Notes under the pieces: generated by a model
Told to the model about the DNA's origin: nothing
Database searches by the model: none
Seen by the model: the letters and a program-made list of their open reading frames with translations, nothing else
Position numbers and translations under genes: made by a program
Source: Paracamarosporium sp. OC-R06-R3
Taxonomy: Eukaryota > Ascomycota > Dothideomycetes > Pleosporales > Didymosphaeriaceae
Reading direction: 5' to 3'
NCBI GenBank assembly: GCA_019828545.1
Contig: JACVRA010000247.1
Span: forward strand, 41,218 to 105,217
DNA length: 64,000 nucleotides
Shown: positions 44,762 through 56,396 of the stretch, in pieces
Layout of the letters: every line of letters starts with the position of its first letter
Position numbering within the stretch: position 1 is the first letter of the stretch

Positions 44762-46887
44762 CGTGAATGCAGTCAACATACACAAATAAAAACACTGAAC
44801 GTCGGATGGTGGCCTGAGTTGTGGGAGGAGAAAGTATGTACGTAGAAGTAGATGACCAAACAGTCATTTAATACCGGCAGCACTGTAGTCGCTGGAATGA
44901 ATTTGCAATACCACTAACATCAACTTGCGAAGAGTCAGACGATCAGATTGCGCCGCTAGTCAAATTCGATCTCGGCGTTTTGCCAGTGGAATGATACCTT
45001 GCCATGGACAGCCGGAGACAGCCCGTAATCGAACGGAACATGACCATTTTAGCGGTGACCGTGTTATCTTCTCTCAACGAGGCGGGCTCTTTCCGTACAG
45101 GGTACTTCCGATGGCGCCGGCGGCCTCACACTACTGTCATCTATTAACTGGATGGAGGCGATTAATAAAGTTAAACATATACTGAAACCATATCTGTTAT
45201 TTAGATATTACATTAATAGTGAGGAAATTTGGTTTCTTAAACAAGAGCTTACCCTAGAAAGCTTTTTTTGGGCGCAAAAATCACTGCTACACATGATTTG
45301 CTCACACACGAAAGCTACAATCGTGGCTTGAACCTTCTCACTTTGCGCAATGGATTCCGCTTCTCAACCGGCATCAATCATAAGATGCTCAGACTAAAAC
45401 TCAGACTTCCAACTTATATCTTACTAGCACTCAGTTTTCAGATTATACCTTGAATTAGGTTACCTTCGCCTCTGGCAAACAAGGTTAATCTGACTTATAA
45501 GCCTAACATCAAAGGTATAACGTGGTACGAGCATCCCAGATCTTTCTCTATTCTTTCAGTGTTTCTAGAATCTAAAAGTGCAATCAGGTCCCCAGAGTAC
45601 AATATATCGATTAGACAGGGCTGCTATCATTCATTTTCTACATCGTCTTGGATGTCTTGATAATAGAAAACTATCTAGATTGGGCGAGTTGGTAGTTGTT
45701 TTTGGAAACCATTTCCTTGGCCGTCGATGATACAATGCGTAAAGAGCAATCTTGGAACCCTACCCTGTAGCCGCACCTCTTCACGAGTGCCATATGTTAT
45801 GCCCTAAAATTCATGCATGTATATGGATTCCGGGCGGACTCCAGAACTTTTCACGATTCAAATTTACCTAACTTGATTCACTAAAATACAGTCACGATAG
45901 ATCTTAACTTCTAGCACACAATAATTTTGCAGTAGAGCATGCAAGCACATAAGGCGCCAGCCTATACTGGCTATGCGCCCGAATTGCTTCGCTAATTTCA
46001 TGATCGTGATGGCGCGCTATGGCTGGCGGAGCGGTACTTGCCGATTCGGAAAACCCGCTCATCGGGCACTAACCATAACCAGCGTCTTCCGCCGCGGTCG
46101 TGATCGATTTGAGAATCACCGCCTTGGCGAATCCTTTCGAGTTCACTCCTATTCCTCCACTCGAATCGCAAAACATCGAAGACCCTATTTTGACTAGTTG
46201 TTGATCGCTCAGACGGTTACGCGTCTATCTTCGGCGAGCTTTTTGCCGCGTGAAGCCGTCGGGGTGCGCGATCCGCTACGTCTAATCTTGGGACATTCAT
46301 ATAGGAAACAGGACGCATCGTTATTCAGTCAAGATTACATCATCATTTAACTCTCAAGTTATGAGTATCTCGATCACTCCGTCTTCGCGTGAAATTTCTC
46401 GGTGCCACTCCAGCAATCCAAACGTTGACCTATCAAGAGAATGTAATGGTCCCGCTCAAGGGGAATAATAATGAGACAGAATGGACATCAATTCATGAAA
46501 TCAGCTAAAGCAGATACCACTAATCTTTATTCATTTGCAGCGCCTTCGTTGGTAAAATAGACTTCTCATGAGGTTTGTCATGAGTAAATTCAAGACAAGG
46601 CACACCCTCACCACTCGGACGTGGACAGCTTACTAGATGCTATTAGTTTTAGTGATAAAGGTACGTGCATTCATCTTTTTTATGTGCTAAAATATCCTAT
46701 ATGAGTCGAACTTCTTATCCTTGTAAAACTACAGAAATTTAGAAACGACCAATGCTAACTATTCTTCATCTTGAGATCTTGCAAAATGAGTCATCATTTG
46801 AGCAAGGGATAGCGAATGTGCTGGCAGAAGATAGGATGAATTAAGTCTTAGATTGTTACTATAGACCGTTCACGCTTCCCGAAAGAA
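44762..46887. other. AT-rich gene-free region
   Basis: Left half of an AT-rich block. A small GC-richer island lies at about 45,950-46,290 with frames open on the plus strand (45973-46197) but no recognisable protein. No intact gene is seen. Confidence 0.6.
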
Positions 46888-47820
46888 TTATGTGGGATTT
46901 AAGTTGTGGATATTTGAGAAGCATGTATAGGTTGTTCTTCTATGGTGGACTTTGGGATGCAATTCATGACTTAATTGCTCAACAATAGAATGAGCATCCG
47001 TGATAGCTTTCGCGTTACCTAAATAGCCTGACTGTGTGCTCGAGGACGTTGGATATGATAGACTGTACGTGATTTCGGAGCAACACGACCGGCCGCCTCC
47101 CATTTTGGGGACGATGACCAATTTTGGCGATAAGTTGGAGGAGTCGTGAGACAGTGATCTTCTATCATGTACTCTAATCGGGAAATCATGTAAAATCTTT
47201 GGACTAACGATAGAGCAATTTTTCGTAGTCGCGAAATCGATAGGTAATACTAAATTCATCGTAGAGGATCCAACTGATAGATCTGACAATGCAGTAGCCT
47301 CTTCGGTAATTGGAATTTCCTCTGTCAAATGTATCCATTTTCCCTCCCCGTGTCCTTCGTATGCTCAGCGTTGCAATTTGAATACGCCATCTTGTACCCA
47401 TCTATCGATTCCTGGTGATAAGCACTTATTTAAACTTTTCAGATAGATGATAAAGTGAAGTAGAACGAAATCGAATAGGGTAACTATTCCGGATAGCGTC
47501 ATAAAAAATGTAAGTGTAAAGACGTTTATGTTTACAACATCACCAGTCTTCCGCATCTTTTGTGCCTGACATGAATCTTTCTCGGCTGCGGTGGACGGTG
47601 GGGTTGTGTACTTATCTGCTTCGGGATCTCTCCGTCTCGGCTCGAGTGCATGATCAGTGATGGCCATTTGATGCGCAGCCCATACATAATGTTGCCAACC
47701 AGTCAATTCAATAAGTCATTGATCACCTGGAAGGGAATTAATATCTCTACCAGATATTTTTAAGAGATCAGAAACCTTTAGCTTGAGGGTTGACATTGTA
47801 TTATAATCGCGTCCAGTGCT
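46888..47820 (-). pseudogene. broken fungal membrane-protein gene, RIP-like damage
   Basis: Remnant of a widespread but uncharacterised fungal membrane protein. The frame 47706-46888 reads LTGWQHYVWAAHQM, CQAQKMRKTGDVVNINVF, a membrane stretch (LTFFMTLSGIVTLFDFVLL), RWVQDGVFKLQR, then TGA (47367-47365), then AYEGHGEGKWIHLTEEIPIT and a hydrophilic tail. In relatives I recall, RR precedes AYE, so the TGA fits a CGA-to-TGA change. Upstream, PFQVINDLLN lies one base out of frame with LTGW (near 47,709), and STLKLKVSDLL lies in a third frame, so small deletions also occurred. It sits in AT-rich DNA. The call rests on recalled family motifs and on the continuous frame on both sides of the stop. Confidence 0.72.
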
Positions 47821-48226
47821 GACAAGCAAATTTAGAATGCTAAGCTGTAGTCTGGTTGCACTAGGGAATTCTTTAGCGGAAGTAGTATCCGGTAAGCCCG
47901 TAAGTTTTGAACATGTATTCTTTGAAAATCTGGTAGAGACACAGTAGTGAAACTAGATGAGAATTAGATGCAAGCTTGCAATATAGATTTTCAAAACTTC
48001 TCACGTACCTGCTCAATACAACCAACAGGAGTTGACAAAGTGTCTTGTGATGTAATACTGCTCAAATTAAGTCAAGAACTTATTGGCGGTCATAGGGGAT
48101 TCAAAGTTACGAATCAATCCTTGACACACCCCAGAGAAGCGGAAGCTCGAAACATCGGTGGGTATTGCATAACAGGGAGAGAAGTGTTCGTCGTAGAGTA
48201 CATCAAGCCAAGCATGTATCCGGATA

Positions 48227-49448
48227 TCAATGCCTCATAAGCCCGCTCGTTTCCGTATCTCCTTCCATCTCGTGCGTCATTCCCTCACCCATCTCGTGTG
48301 TTGCGACTCCTTCCATCTCATATTTCGTTCTGCTGTGGAGCTCTGCCGGTTCTGTGGGAGACTGGCCTTCGGGCGCATTTGCTCGGTGCGGCGGAACATG
48401 GGAAGAATCTAGAACTCGTTCATGGGGTGGATTTTCTGTAGACTGCCTTTTCTGTATTAACTAGACACCATAGGCAAGTAGTGCAACAACAGCGGTGCCT
48501 ACTACCGCACCAATTGCTATCCCTGCTATTGCGCCTCTTGACAAGTCACTTTCTTTGGATACCCCTTTCTCCGTATCACTTGGCGATGCGATTGTATTGC
48601 TTCCAGTTTTGGTTGCTGTGCTGAAGGTGGACGCAGGATCTGGGGGAGTTGTTGACATAGTCGATACAGTCGATGTAAACTTGAACTGTTCAGCACGGGA
48701 ACCGCGTTTTGATACATATTGATAGTATCTGTAACTACGTCACATAGTTTCTATAAGGCAGGCACCACCTAGTGCACGGACTATAGTAAACAAGACTATT
48801 CCGCCCTCTTTCCTTCTCAGGGAGACTTCTCACGGACTCACTTACTCTACACACTCTTTTCTGCAGATAGCAATACAGCCTTGTTGTTGTTCTTACTTTA
48901 CCTGGCTACTCACAGTATCAGACCTCTGTGGTGACAATCACCACTGATCTTTGATACATACTGCTGATGTATGGCCCTGACGCCAGAATAGCCTGCCAGG
49001 CTGGACCAATTTCCATATGTGACACACATCCGAACGCAGAATTCTATCCCTTGAAGTTTGTGGATGAAACACATCCCATTGATCTGTTAGCCGCGGTGTT
49101 AGCTAGCGAATAGGCTGCCTCTTAAGGAGCACAAAGATCTTATCATCGTCATGCTGTAAGCTTCACTTACGTGGGGCAGCATTTCACGATTGCTAAGGTT
49201 GAGCTTCCGTTCGTAGCTACGGCTTGGCAAGCACTCGTCCAGGAAACTGGGCAGATACCAGGAGAATAAACGACAGAACCTTCAGAGAAAGCAAAGGCTG
49301 GTGGGAAACAGCTTCCAGTACTACCTCCGGGTGCCACGAACCACTGCGTACCAGTCCCCGCATCGACCCTCTTGGGTGTCTCCCAGCAGTCTGCAGGAGG
49401 ATTGAATGTCGTTGTGAGTGGTAAGAAGCGCGTAAATCCTAAGCTCAT
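48227..49448 (-). pseudogene. broken gene for a single-pass surface glycoprotein
   Basis: Remnant of a fungal type I membrane protein. First exon 49448-49171: FLPLTTTFNPPADCWET, GSCFPPAFA, VYSPGICPVSWTSACQA and CCPT, a Cys-rich ectodomain pattern common in ascomycetes, with a GTAAGT donor at 49170. A following exon (from 49083) starts with MGCVSS and meets TAG at 49046-49044. The last part reads a Ser/Thr stalk (PDPASTFSTATKTG), the membrane helix AGIAIGAVVGTAVVALLAYG, then TAG (48463-48461), after which the same frame stays open for 77 more codons: LIQKRQSTENPPHE... and a tail with repeats HEMEGVATHEMGEGMTHEMEG, ending at 48227. Both TAGs could come from CAG or TGG by one transition. The middle exon is uncertain. 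Confidence 0.65.
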
Positions 49449-51315
49449 TGTGTTGCATTGTTTCTTCCTGTGGAGGTCACCCGGGTAGAGGAGTATGGCA
49501 CGTTTTGTGCCTTACCGTGGTCACGGATCCGAGAAAAATGCAAAAAGCCCCAAGATGTTAGAGAACCGACTCAATAAATCGATAAATTGGACAGCATGTC
49601 GGAGAAGGAAGTGCATACATACAATGAGGCTTGATTGGTCGAGATTGTAGGCCCCCAACCCGAATGGCGCATCATGCGTTCTTGAGCGTGCATTTCTAGA
49701 CCCTATTAGTGCAGATCGCCCGCTCTCAACGTATGAACACGTCTAATAAGTGAGATGCTCAGCTGTGTGCATACGTGTCTCGGAGTCTTCACCGGAAACA
49801 ATTACAAATTAATATAGGACCTCAGCCTTCTTTAGCTCTTTAACACTCATAGGATAAGAAACTATATAACTTATACTATCTAGTAAGAGAGGTTATTAGA
49901 GTAGACCTGTGTACATCATATATATATTATTATAAGGGGGTTTTAAAGCTAAAAATTTTAATAATAAAGGGGAGTGTTTTGTTTATATACTTAGAAACTA
50001 CAAAGGTAATAAAGGGTGGCCTAAAAACCTAGACTAAAAGAATTACTACTAAGTTAGCTAATTGAATGCTGCATCGCCGACCCACTAGATTGAAAAGAAC
50101 TTAGCCTACAGTAGTCGACTGTGCCTTATGTTGGCTGTTTTGTTTTACTGAACAAGGCAGGAAGTGGCTTACCTACCCAAAGGGACGGTGAAAAATTACA
50201 GGGTCGTCGAATGCAATAAATATGGCCCGACAGGCTCAAAAACTCGGAACTCTCTGTGCGGCATGCATCTGTCAACCGGGTGTAACCTGCCTGTAACCCC
50301 GAGATGCCTGGTCTTATCGGGCCGTAGTGTTATAGAAGGGCCTTGCTTGATTGGTCCACATATCAATCTATCGTGCTCTCAAACTCAGCGCCTGCTATTT
50401 GATGTTGGTTGTAAACGTATTTCTACCATTCGAATATCTTCCTAACAGCGCCTAGACAACAACAGTCCATGAGATTAGCTTTCGCTAACATGTTCGATTA
50501 CTGTTAGCTGACTGTGCCTAGACATTGCTACAGTGTACAGGAATCAATAAACATAATAAAGGGTTGCGAGCCATATAAACGCCATTTCCAGTGTCATTGA
50601 TAATCACAATGTATATATCCCGTTGTGAGGACGAGCTCAGTCTCCTGTATCAAGGGTAGTTGATAAAGTAAGTTGGCTCTATTTNNNNNNNNNNNNNNNN
50701 NNNNNNNNNNNNNNNNNNNNNNNNNNNNNNNNNNNNNNNNNNNNNNNNNNNNNNNNNNNNNNNNNNNNNNNNNNNNNNNNNNNNNNNNNNGTGACCTGCC
50801 AGTGCACCAGGCCGTCACACCCGTGAAAAGTCGTGCATGTTGAGGATTTGAATGAGAGAGGATAGAGACAAACTCACGCTGATCATAAGGCTGCACATGT
50901 AGTATTTGTTCACATTGAGCAAAGTCGTGGGTATTAAGACGGAACTACTCCTCTCTTAGTCACGTGATCGATCTCGCTCACGCAAAGCGGATATTGCGTC
51001 AAATGCTCCCTTGGACAAAGATGCTGAAAAACCTCTATAAGTTGTCTGCAGTGCTCAAGAAGCTCACCGAAGCTCACCTTTGGTTACTGTTCAGTTAAGA
51101 CTAAGCACCCTTTTCAATGCACGTGCGCACTAGCAACAAAAGCTTAGCCTTTTCTAGTAATCAGCCCGTTTCATTTCTACTTCAACTGTGATGGATTGCA
51201 ACGTCGACCCTCTAAGACATATGCAATACTCTATTCATCGACATAAATGCCTAATTGAGCTGGGGCCTTTGATTTACCGTTGATCAGCAATCACCTTTTG
51301 CATCCATCAATAATA
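49449..51315. other. AT-rich gene-free region with assembly gap
   Basis: Very AT-rich and TA-rich, especially 49,800-50,050. No gene is supportable on either strand. It contains the N run described separately and the promoter of the transcription-factor gene at its right end. Confidence 0.7.
50685..50790. other. assembly gap (106 N)
   Basis: A run of 106 undetermined bases. Sequence order across it depends on scaffolding, so statements about spacing between 50.6 and 50.8 kb are unsafe. Confidence 1.
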
Positions 51316-53553
51316 ATGTCGATGCATTCGCTCAGGTTTATCGGGACAACTCCAACTTCTTTCAATCAAAAACGGAAGCAACTATCTCGTGCTTGTGAAG
51401 ATTGTCGCAAGAAGAAGAAGCGATGCCTTCATACCCTCGAGAAGGACGACAGCCAGCACCAATGCGTACTGAGGAGCGACGGTGGCGAGATCTCCGGGAA
51501 ACGCTCGGCAACTTCGACATCCGTAGAATCACCGGATCTATTCGAAGACCAGATACAGGGCGCCCCTCTAACACCAGACGAGATCCCCGTAGGAGCCGCC
51601 TACAATGAGTCCCAAGTGACCAGTGCTATTGCAAGCGAAGATTTCGACACGAGCCGCGACGGTACGGGCATGTCTGCAAGTAGCACGCTAGCCCCCGCTT
51701 CACGCTTTATCGGCGACATGAATCCGGAAGGCGTTTTCTTTCGTGAAACAGAGACCGAGGCGCGCCGAAACACATCAATCAGGCGGAACATCGGAACCTG
51801 GTCAAAGGAACATCGTAGTCAACCTGGTAGCTCCGCAGAGCGACGTGAAACACCGTCGCTACGTCTCAGCTTATTTTCTGGCTTCGACTCCGCAATCCAA
51901 AAAGTAGTATTACCACTGCTCGAAAGAGAAAGTCTCTCGACAATACCTCCACCCGCACATCGCTACGCTCTGTCTGTAGTGTATTTTGAGAGATTTCATT
52001 CTCTTCTTCCGATCCTCAACAAGTCTACATACGATTCTCTTTCACATGATAGCTCCTCCCGTTTACTCCTCGACCAAGGCATATGCTTGGTAGCATCCAT
52101 GGATCCTTCTTCGAGTAATCACTTATATCTATCCGAGGGTTCTACTGTTTTGAATCGCAAAGACTTTGGACATCGCTTGCTTGCCGCTATGAGGATGAAT
52201 ATAGAGCTGGGGCGAGTTGAAGACAGAATGCTTCTTGTGCAATTACTTGCACTCATGTCACTTTTTCAAGAAGGATACGACGGATGCGAGAACTCTCTGT
52301 TGATGTTGGGCCGCGCGGTTCAGCATTTACATTCACTGGGGCTTCATTTGCACATGGAAACAGAACATCCAAACCATCAACATGCCGAAACGCTTTTCTG
52401 TTGTATCTGGTTTCTCGATAGGTTGAGTGCAGCGTCACAAGGTCGACCGGTTTTAATGCATGAGAGGGATATCAGTCGATCAATGCAACAATCTTTTGAC
52501 GTGCAAAACCCATCATTTCGACTAGTCCTTCGGATCGGTCTCCTCCTTGACGAGGTAATATCTCTCTACCGGCCCGAGTGCACAGGGACTGAGTGCGCAA
52601 ACGAGTTTGTGCTCTTTGAGGATCTTGCCTTCGAATGCCAGGCAACCCAGGTGCCTCCGCACCTTCTCGGTAAGCTTCACCTTCTGTTTTCCGTCTATTA
52701 TCTAGCCTGCCAAAATTATGTTTCATCTTTCCTGAAAATAGGTTAATGATGTTTTGGATAGCGACTATTGAGGTGTTTTATCACGCTGTGGCGATGTTAT
52801 CTTGCCGCCCCGTTTCAGATGGTCAAGACCGCCAGCTTGCGTCGCGAAGAACGCGACAAATCTGGTCGGCGGAGCGAGCAACAGCCCTCGTCGGCGATGA
52901 ATTTCTCAATCAATTGGTGCTCCTTCCTTTTATTCCATACGCTGTATCACTATCCTTGAGTGTCAACTATCGAGATCTTCGTCGAAGCAAGATTCCCACA
53001 CATCGGGTGCGAGCTAGACATGGTATGGAAGTCAATTGTCGAATTCTGGATGATCTTGGGGAGATCTTCGAGTCTGCTGCTGTCATGGCGGAAATGGGAC
53101 GCATCACATTGAAGGAATTAGATCGTATCTGTTCCAACGTGAAAGATGATGAACAACGAAAAGCGTTGGGTCACACTTTTCCTGACGGGAATGCAGGTAG
53201 GTACAATTCGCTTTATTCTTGCTCTATAAAATCTATTCCAGGCCATCACAGAAACGTGCGGAAAAAAGGATACTTAGGAGTCCTCTCGCCAAACGATCGA
53301 GGCTGACACAAAAGCAGGTTCAACACAGGCACAACGACCAGCCTCTCAACCGGTTTGTGAAGCCGCGGAGGCTTCCATGGATTTCTCACATGATTTTGAT
53401 TTATACTGTTTTTCCGGCATGCCAGGTCTAGATCCATTTGATATGTTTGACCCGGAACTAAATTTGGATAACATCGATTCGTTTCTGCAAGGAAACCTTG
53501 ATCCTGCAGTCCCTACGAACTGTAACGCCACGGTTAGTTACGGTGAGCAGTAG
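51316..53553 (+). CDS. fungal C6-type transcription factor with truncated zinc cluster and a frame break near 53,310
   Basis: Nuclear regulator of the fungal-specific type; targets unknown. Proposed exons 51316-52669, 52762-53200 and 53242-53553. The N-terminus has SRACEDCRKKKKRCLHT, the first half of a Zn2Cys6 cluster; only one further cysteine follows soon after (HQCVL), so the cluster is incomplete. The middle carries the fungal_trans domain (YFERFHSLLPILNKSTY, GYDGCENSLLMLGRAVQHLHSLGLH, CCIWFLDRLSAASQGRP); the first splice restores PPHLLATIEVFYHAVAMLSCR. Exon 3 begins with a basic stretch (PSQKRAEKR, AKRSRL), then the frame must shift by one base at the A-run 53310-53313 to reach the acidic tail DFDLYCFSGMPGLDPFDMFD and the stop at 53553. 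Start ATG chosen at 51316. Confidence 0.78.
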
Positions 53554-53994
53554 CCACCGGTCATTCGTGCAGCCGTTGTGCCCGAGGGAAAACGCTAGCC
53601 AACTACCAGTGCGTATGGGGTTGGTGATGTATTCTTGATCTTGCTTTTTGACGTGAAGAAGGAAATACAGAATTCAGGAGATGTATGGCTTTCTGAGGCA
53701 TATTCGTGCTGTCTGGCTCAAGGTAACTGATGATCAAAGGCGTATGATTCCGGACGTGTCTACTTGAAATCCTACGCTTGAGAAATATAGTTTGAAACGA
53801 GCTTGATGCAAAGTTCAGTCCATTCGTTTCGATACTTCACAGACAACAACTGATAACGCCCTCCTCTTGAAGCTAACAAGTGTACAATTCTTTCATTCAC
53901 AAGACCCACTTGACTCCAATCGCTGACCATATTTCCAACATATATCTATAAGGTGCTGATTTGTGAATTCTAATAGCGAAATTCAGGAGTTGAC
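53554..53994. other. intergenic region
   Basis: Convergent gap between the transcription factor and the Mpv17-like gene. No gene seen. Confidence 0.6.
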
Positions 53995-54525
53995 TCAATT
54001 GTCAGAATTGAAATGACTCAGATAGCAATTCCACCCCAGTGCTACCACGTTAACGAACAAGACCCTGTGCTCGAGAGGCACAAGCGTAAAATTCGCCAAT
54101 TGTACCGCAGGCCACATCTTCCAATTTGTTTCCAGAATGTTCCAGAAGGTGTTTCTTAGCCGCCGGTTTGGGGACGACCCCTCGAGGAAAGCCATGCTGC
54201 TCAGGAAGAAAGCCAAGTTGATAGGAGCGAACACCACCTGATCCAAGACCACCCGGCTGAGTGCGGTAGGGAAGCCAGTGGGGTTGTTGGAAATAATTAC
54301 ACGTCGAGAAAGGAACGAATACCACGCTGTGGCAGTAGGACCAAACACACAGCCACCATAGAAGGCCATCCTTCCTGTCCTAGCAATATCGTGATCTTCT
54401 ATTCCTCGTTTCTCAATGGCTTGCTGAGCGGCTAAGTCGCCTGCTCCGAACAGAACCATCGTGGTCATGCTCTGCATAAGAAGAGGCCTCTCAGCCAGGT
54501 TGGCGCGGTACCAGTGGATGGGCAT
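53995..54525 (-). CDS. Mpv17/PMP22 family membrane protein, 176 aa
   Basis: Member of the Mpv17/Sym1/PMP22 family, small four-helix proteins of the mitochondrial inner membrane or peroxisome. Start taken at MPIHWYRANLAERPLLMQSM, which matches the conserved N-terminus; the open frame extends further upstream to 54660 but that part is not conserved. Conserved blocks follow: LFGAGDLAAQQAIE, RTGRMAFYGGCVFGPTATAWY, VVLDQVVFAPINLAFFLSSM and the family signature NWKMWPAVQLANFTLVPLEHRVLFVN with WNCYLSHFN (motifs WKMWPAVQLANF and VPLEHRVLFVN). Single exon. Divergent from the DUF1479 gene, sharing about 330 bp of upstream DNA. Confidence 0.93.
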   Translation of the reverse strand: MPIHWYRANLAERPLLMQSMTTMVLFGAGDLAAQQAIEKRGIEDHDIARTGRMAFYGGCVFGPTATAWYSFLSRRVIISNNPTGFPTALSRVVLDQVVFAPINLAFFLSSMAFLEGSSPNRRLRNTFWNILETNWKMWPAVQLANFTLVPLEHRVLFVNVVALGWNCYLSHFNSDN

Positions 54526-54852
54526 TTCGAGCGGGCGAAGTTTATGACGTATAATCGACTTCGTTTCGGAAAGTAGTAACAATAATGTAAAAGCAAAATT
54601 GTGAGATGACGGAGGGATCAGACCATGCAAGTGACAGATCCGATAGAAGCGTAGGTTCAATTGTTCAGATATAACCCCGGCGAGCGGACTTTCCTATTTG
54701 GGTAACCGCTCCGCTTGTATAGTGTGTCCTGGTTCCCTCGCCATCGTTGTGGTCATTACTTGAGCCAGTTTCCATTCTCGCCTTTGAGATATTCAAAGCG
54801 TTTAAAGGGCGTCGAGGAAAAGTTTGAGTCTTGATTTCTTGCATCCTGCAAC
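54526..54852. promoter_or_regulatory. shared divergent upstream region
   Basis: Separates the Mpv17-like gene (minus) and the DUF1479 gene (plus). It must hold both promoters. No motif stands out clearly enough to name. Confidence 0.5.
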
Positions 54853-56396
54853 ATGACCACTGTACGACAAATTCAAAAAACGTTCACGCGCCACGTCTCC
54901 ACGGCGCCGGCAGCGACCAAAACCGCTGGCGACATAAGTTCCGTCTTTCCTTCGCTATCCGGCAAAACGCCTGAGCCACTCCCTCCACGCTTCCAGGCCT
55001 TGAAGAAACAACTGGTCAAGGGTCGAGAAGAAGCGTTATCTGCGTCGTGGACTCGCTTGCTGGTTTCACTTCGCGAAGAAATCAAGAAGATCAAAGCGTT
55101 AGGAAGTGACGTAAGTCCATTTTTGTCCCAAGACTTGGTGCCTAATTCAAGCTGCTGACTCGAATTTCGACTAGATCATTCCATCGGTCGATTTCGCCGA
55201 CGTGAAGAAAGGGTCGTTGCCGCAGGACCAGCTTGACGAAATCCGCCACCGTGGCTCAGTAGTCATTCGCGGTGTTCTACCAAAGTCGACTGCCTTAGAG
55301 TACAAGCGACACGCGCGCGAGTATATTTCAGCCAACAAAGACCGAGTCAGCGCGTTTCCTAAAGACGATCCTGCCGTGTATGAGCTCTACTGGACGCCTA
55401 GTCAAGCGCATGCTCGGGCTCATCCAGATATGCTTGCAGCGCAGACATTCCTCACCAAACTGTGGCATTCGAGCGACTCCAACACGAGAATTTCTACGAG
55501 GTACCCTCTCACCTATGCCGACAGGTTCCGGATCCGCAACCCTGGAGATGGGAAGTTTGCGCTCGGCCCCCATACTGATGGTGGATCGTTAGAACGATGG
55601 GAGGATCCGGAGTATCGAAGATGTTATTCAAAGATACTTGAAGGACGTTGGGAGGAATACAACCCATTCGACGCAAAGCATCGGGTATCCGCCCGTCAAG
55701 ACTTGTACAACGGGGCGGGTGCGTGCTCGATGTTCCGATTTTTCCAGGCATGGCTAAGCATGTCCTCAACCGGCCCAGGCGAGGGGACACTCAAAATTTG
55801 CCCTCTTTTAAAACATGCCACAGCATATCTGATGCTGAGGCCGTTTATGACTACGGGTTCGATCGATGACCTCGACGCCGCCTTTCCAGGCTCCGTTCCC
55901 GGCGCTGCTCAAGAATATAACACTATTACTCATCCCGACCTGGACCTTGCTGATACAATGTGCTCTGTACCGCAAGTTGAGCCTGGAGATTACGTTGCCT
56001 GTAAGTGGTTGGTGTCGATCACGTTGTCCCGAATTACTAGTATTCTGACTTGATATTACAGGGCACTGTGACGCAATTCACTCCGTCGACAAAGAACACC
56101 GTGGTACCGCAGACTCGTCTGTTATGTATATTCCTGCTTGCCCGATGACACCTTCGAATGTCCGCTATCTCTCTCGTCAGCGAGAGGCTGCAAAGTCGTA
56201 CTCTCCTCCTCCAGACTTCCCCGGTGCTGGAGGTCCAGGCGAGATTGGCTTCCAGGGACAACTGGACTGGTCGTCAGTTACTCCAAAAGGATTGCAGGCT
56301 ATGGGCATGGGCTCAATTCCATGGCAAATTACGGATGATATGAGCGAAGGTGAAAGGATCGTGGTTGAGAAAGCAAACGAACGGTGTTTTGACTGA
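54853..56396 (+). CDS. DUF1479 family oxygenase, 472 aa
   Basis: DUF1479 (PF07350) proteins have the fold of Fe(II)/2-oxoglutarate oxygenases (YbiU type); the substrate is unknown. Exons 54853-55110, 55175-56000 and 56062-56396 join in phases 0 and 1 (GTAAGT donors; introns 64 and 61 nt). The N-terminus (MTTVRQIQKTFTRHVSTAPA) is basic and Ser/Thr-rich and may target mitochondria. The metal site is visible as HTDGG in FALGPHTDGGSLERW and the distal histidine in WHCDAIHSV, which is created by the second splice. Other conserved parts are RGSVVIRGVLP, YELYWTPSQAHARAHP and MYIPACPMTPSNVRYL. Complete and intact. Confidence 0.93.

Noticed and set aside
45953..45979. Hairpin with arms ggcgccagcc / ggctatgcgcc
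   Set aside because: Imperfect and isolated; no target-site duplication or second copy seen that would mark a transposon end.
45950..46290. GC-richer island in the AT-rich block, thought to be a transposon or rDNA fragment
   Set aside because: No transposase, reverse transcriptase or rRNA motif could be recognised.
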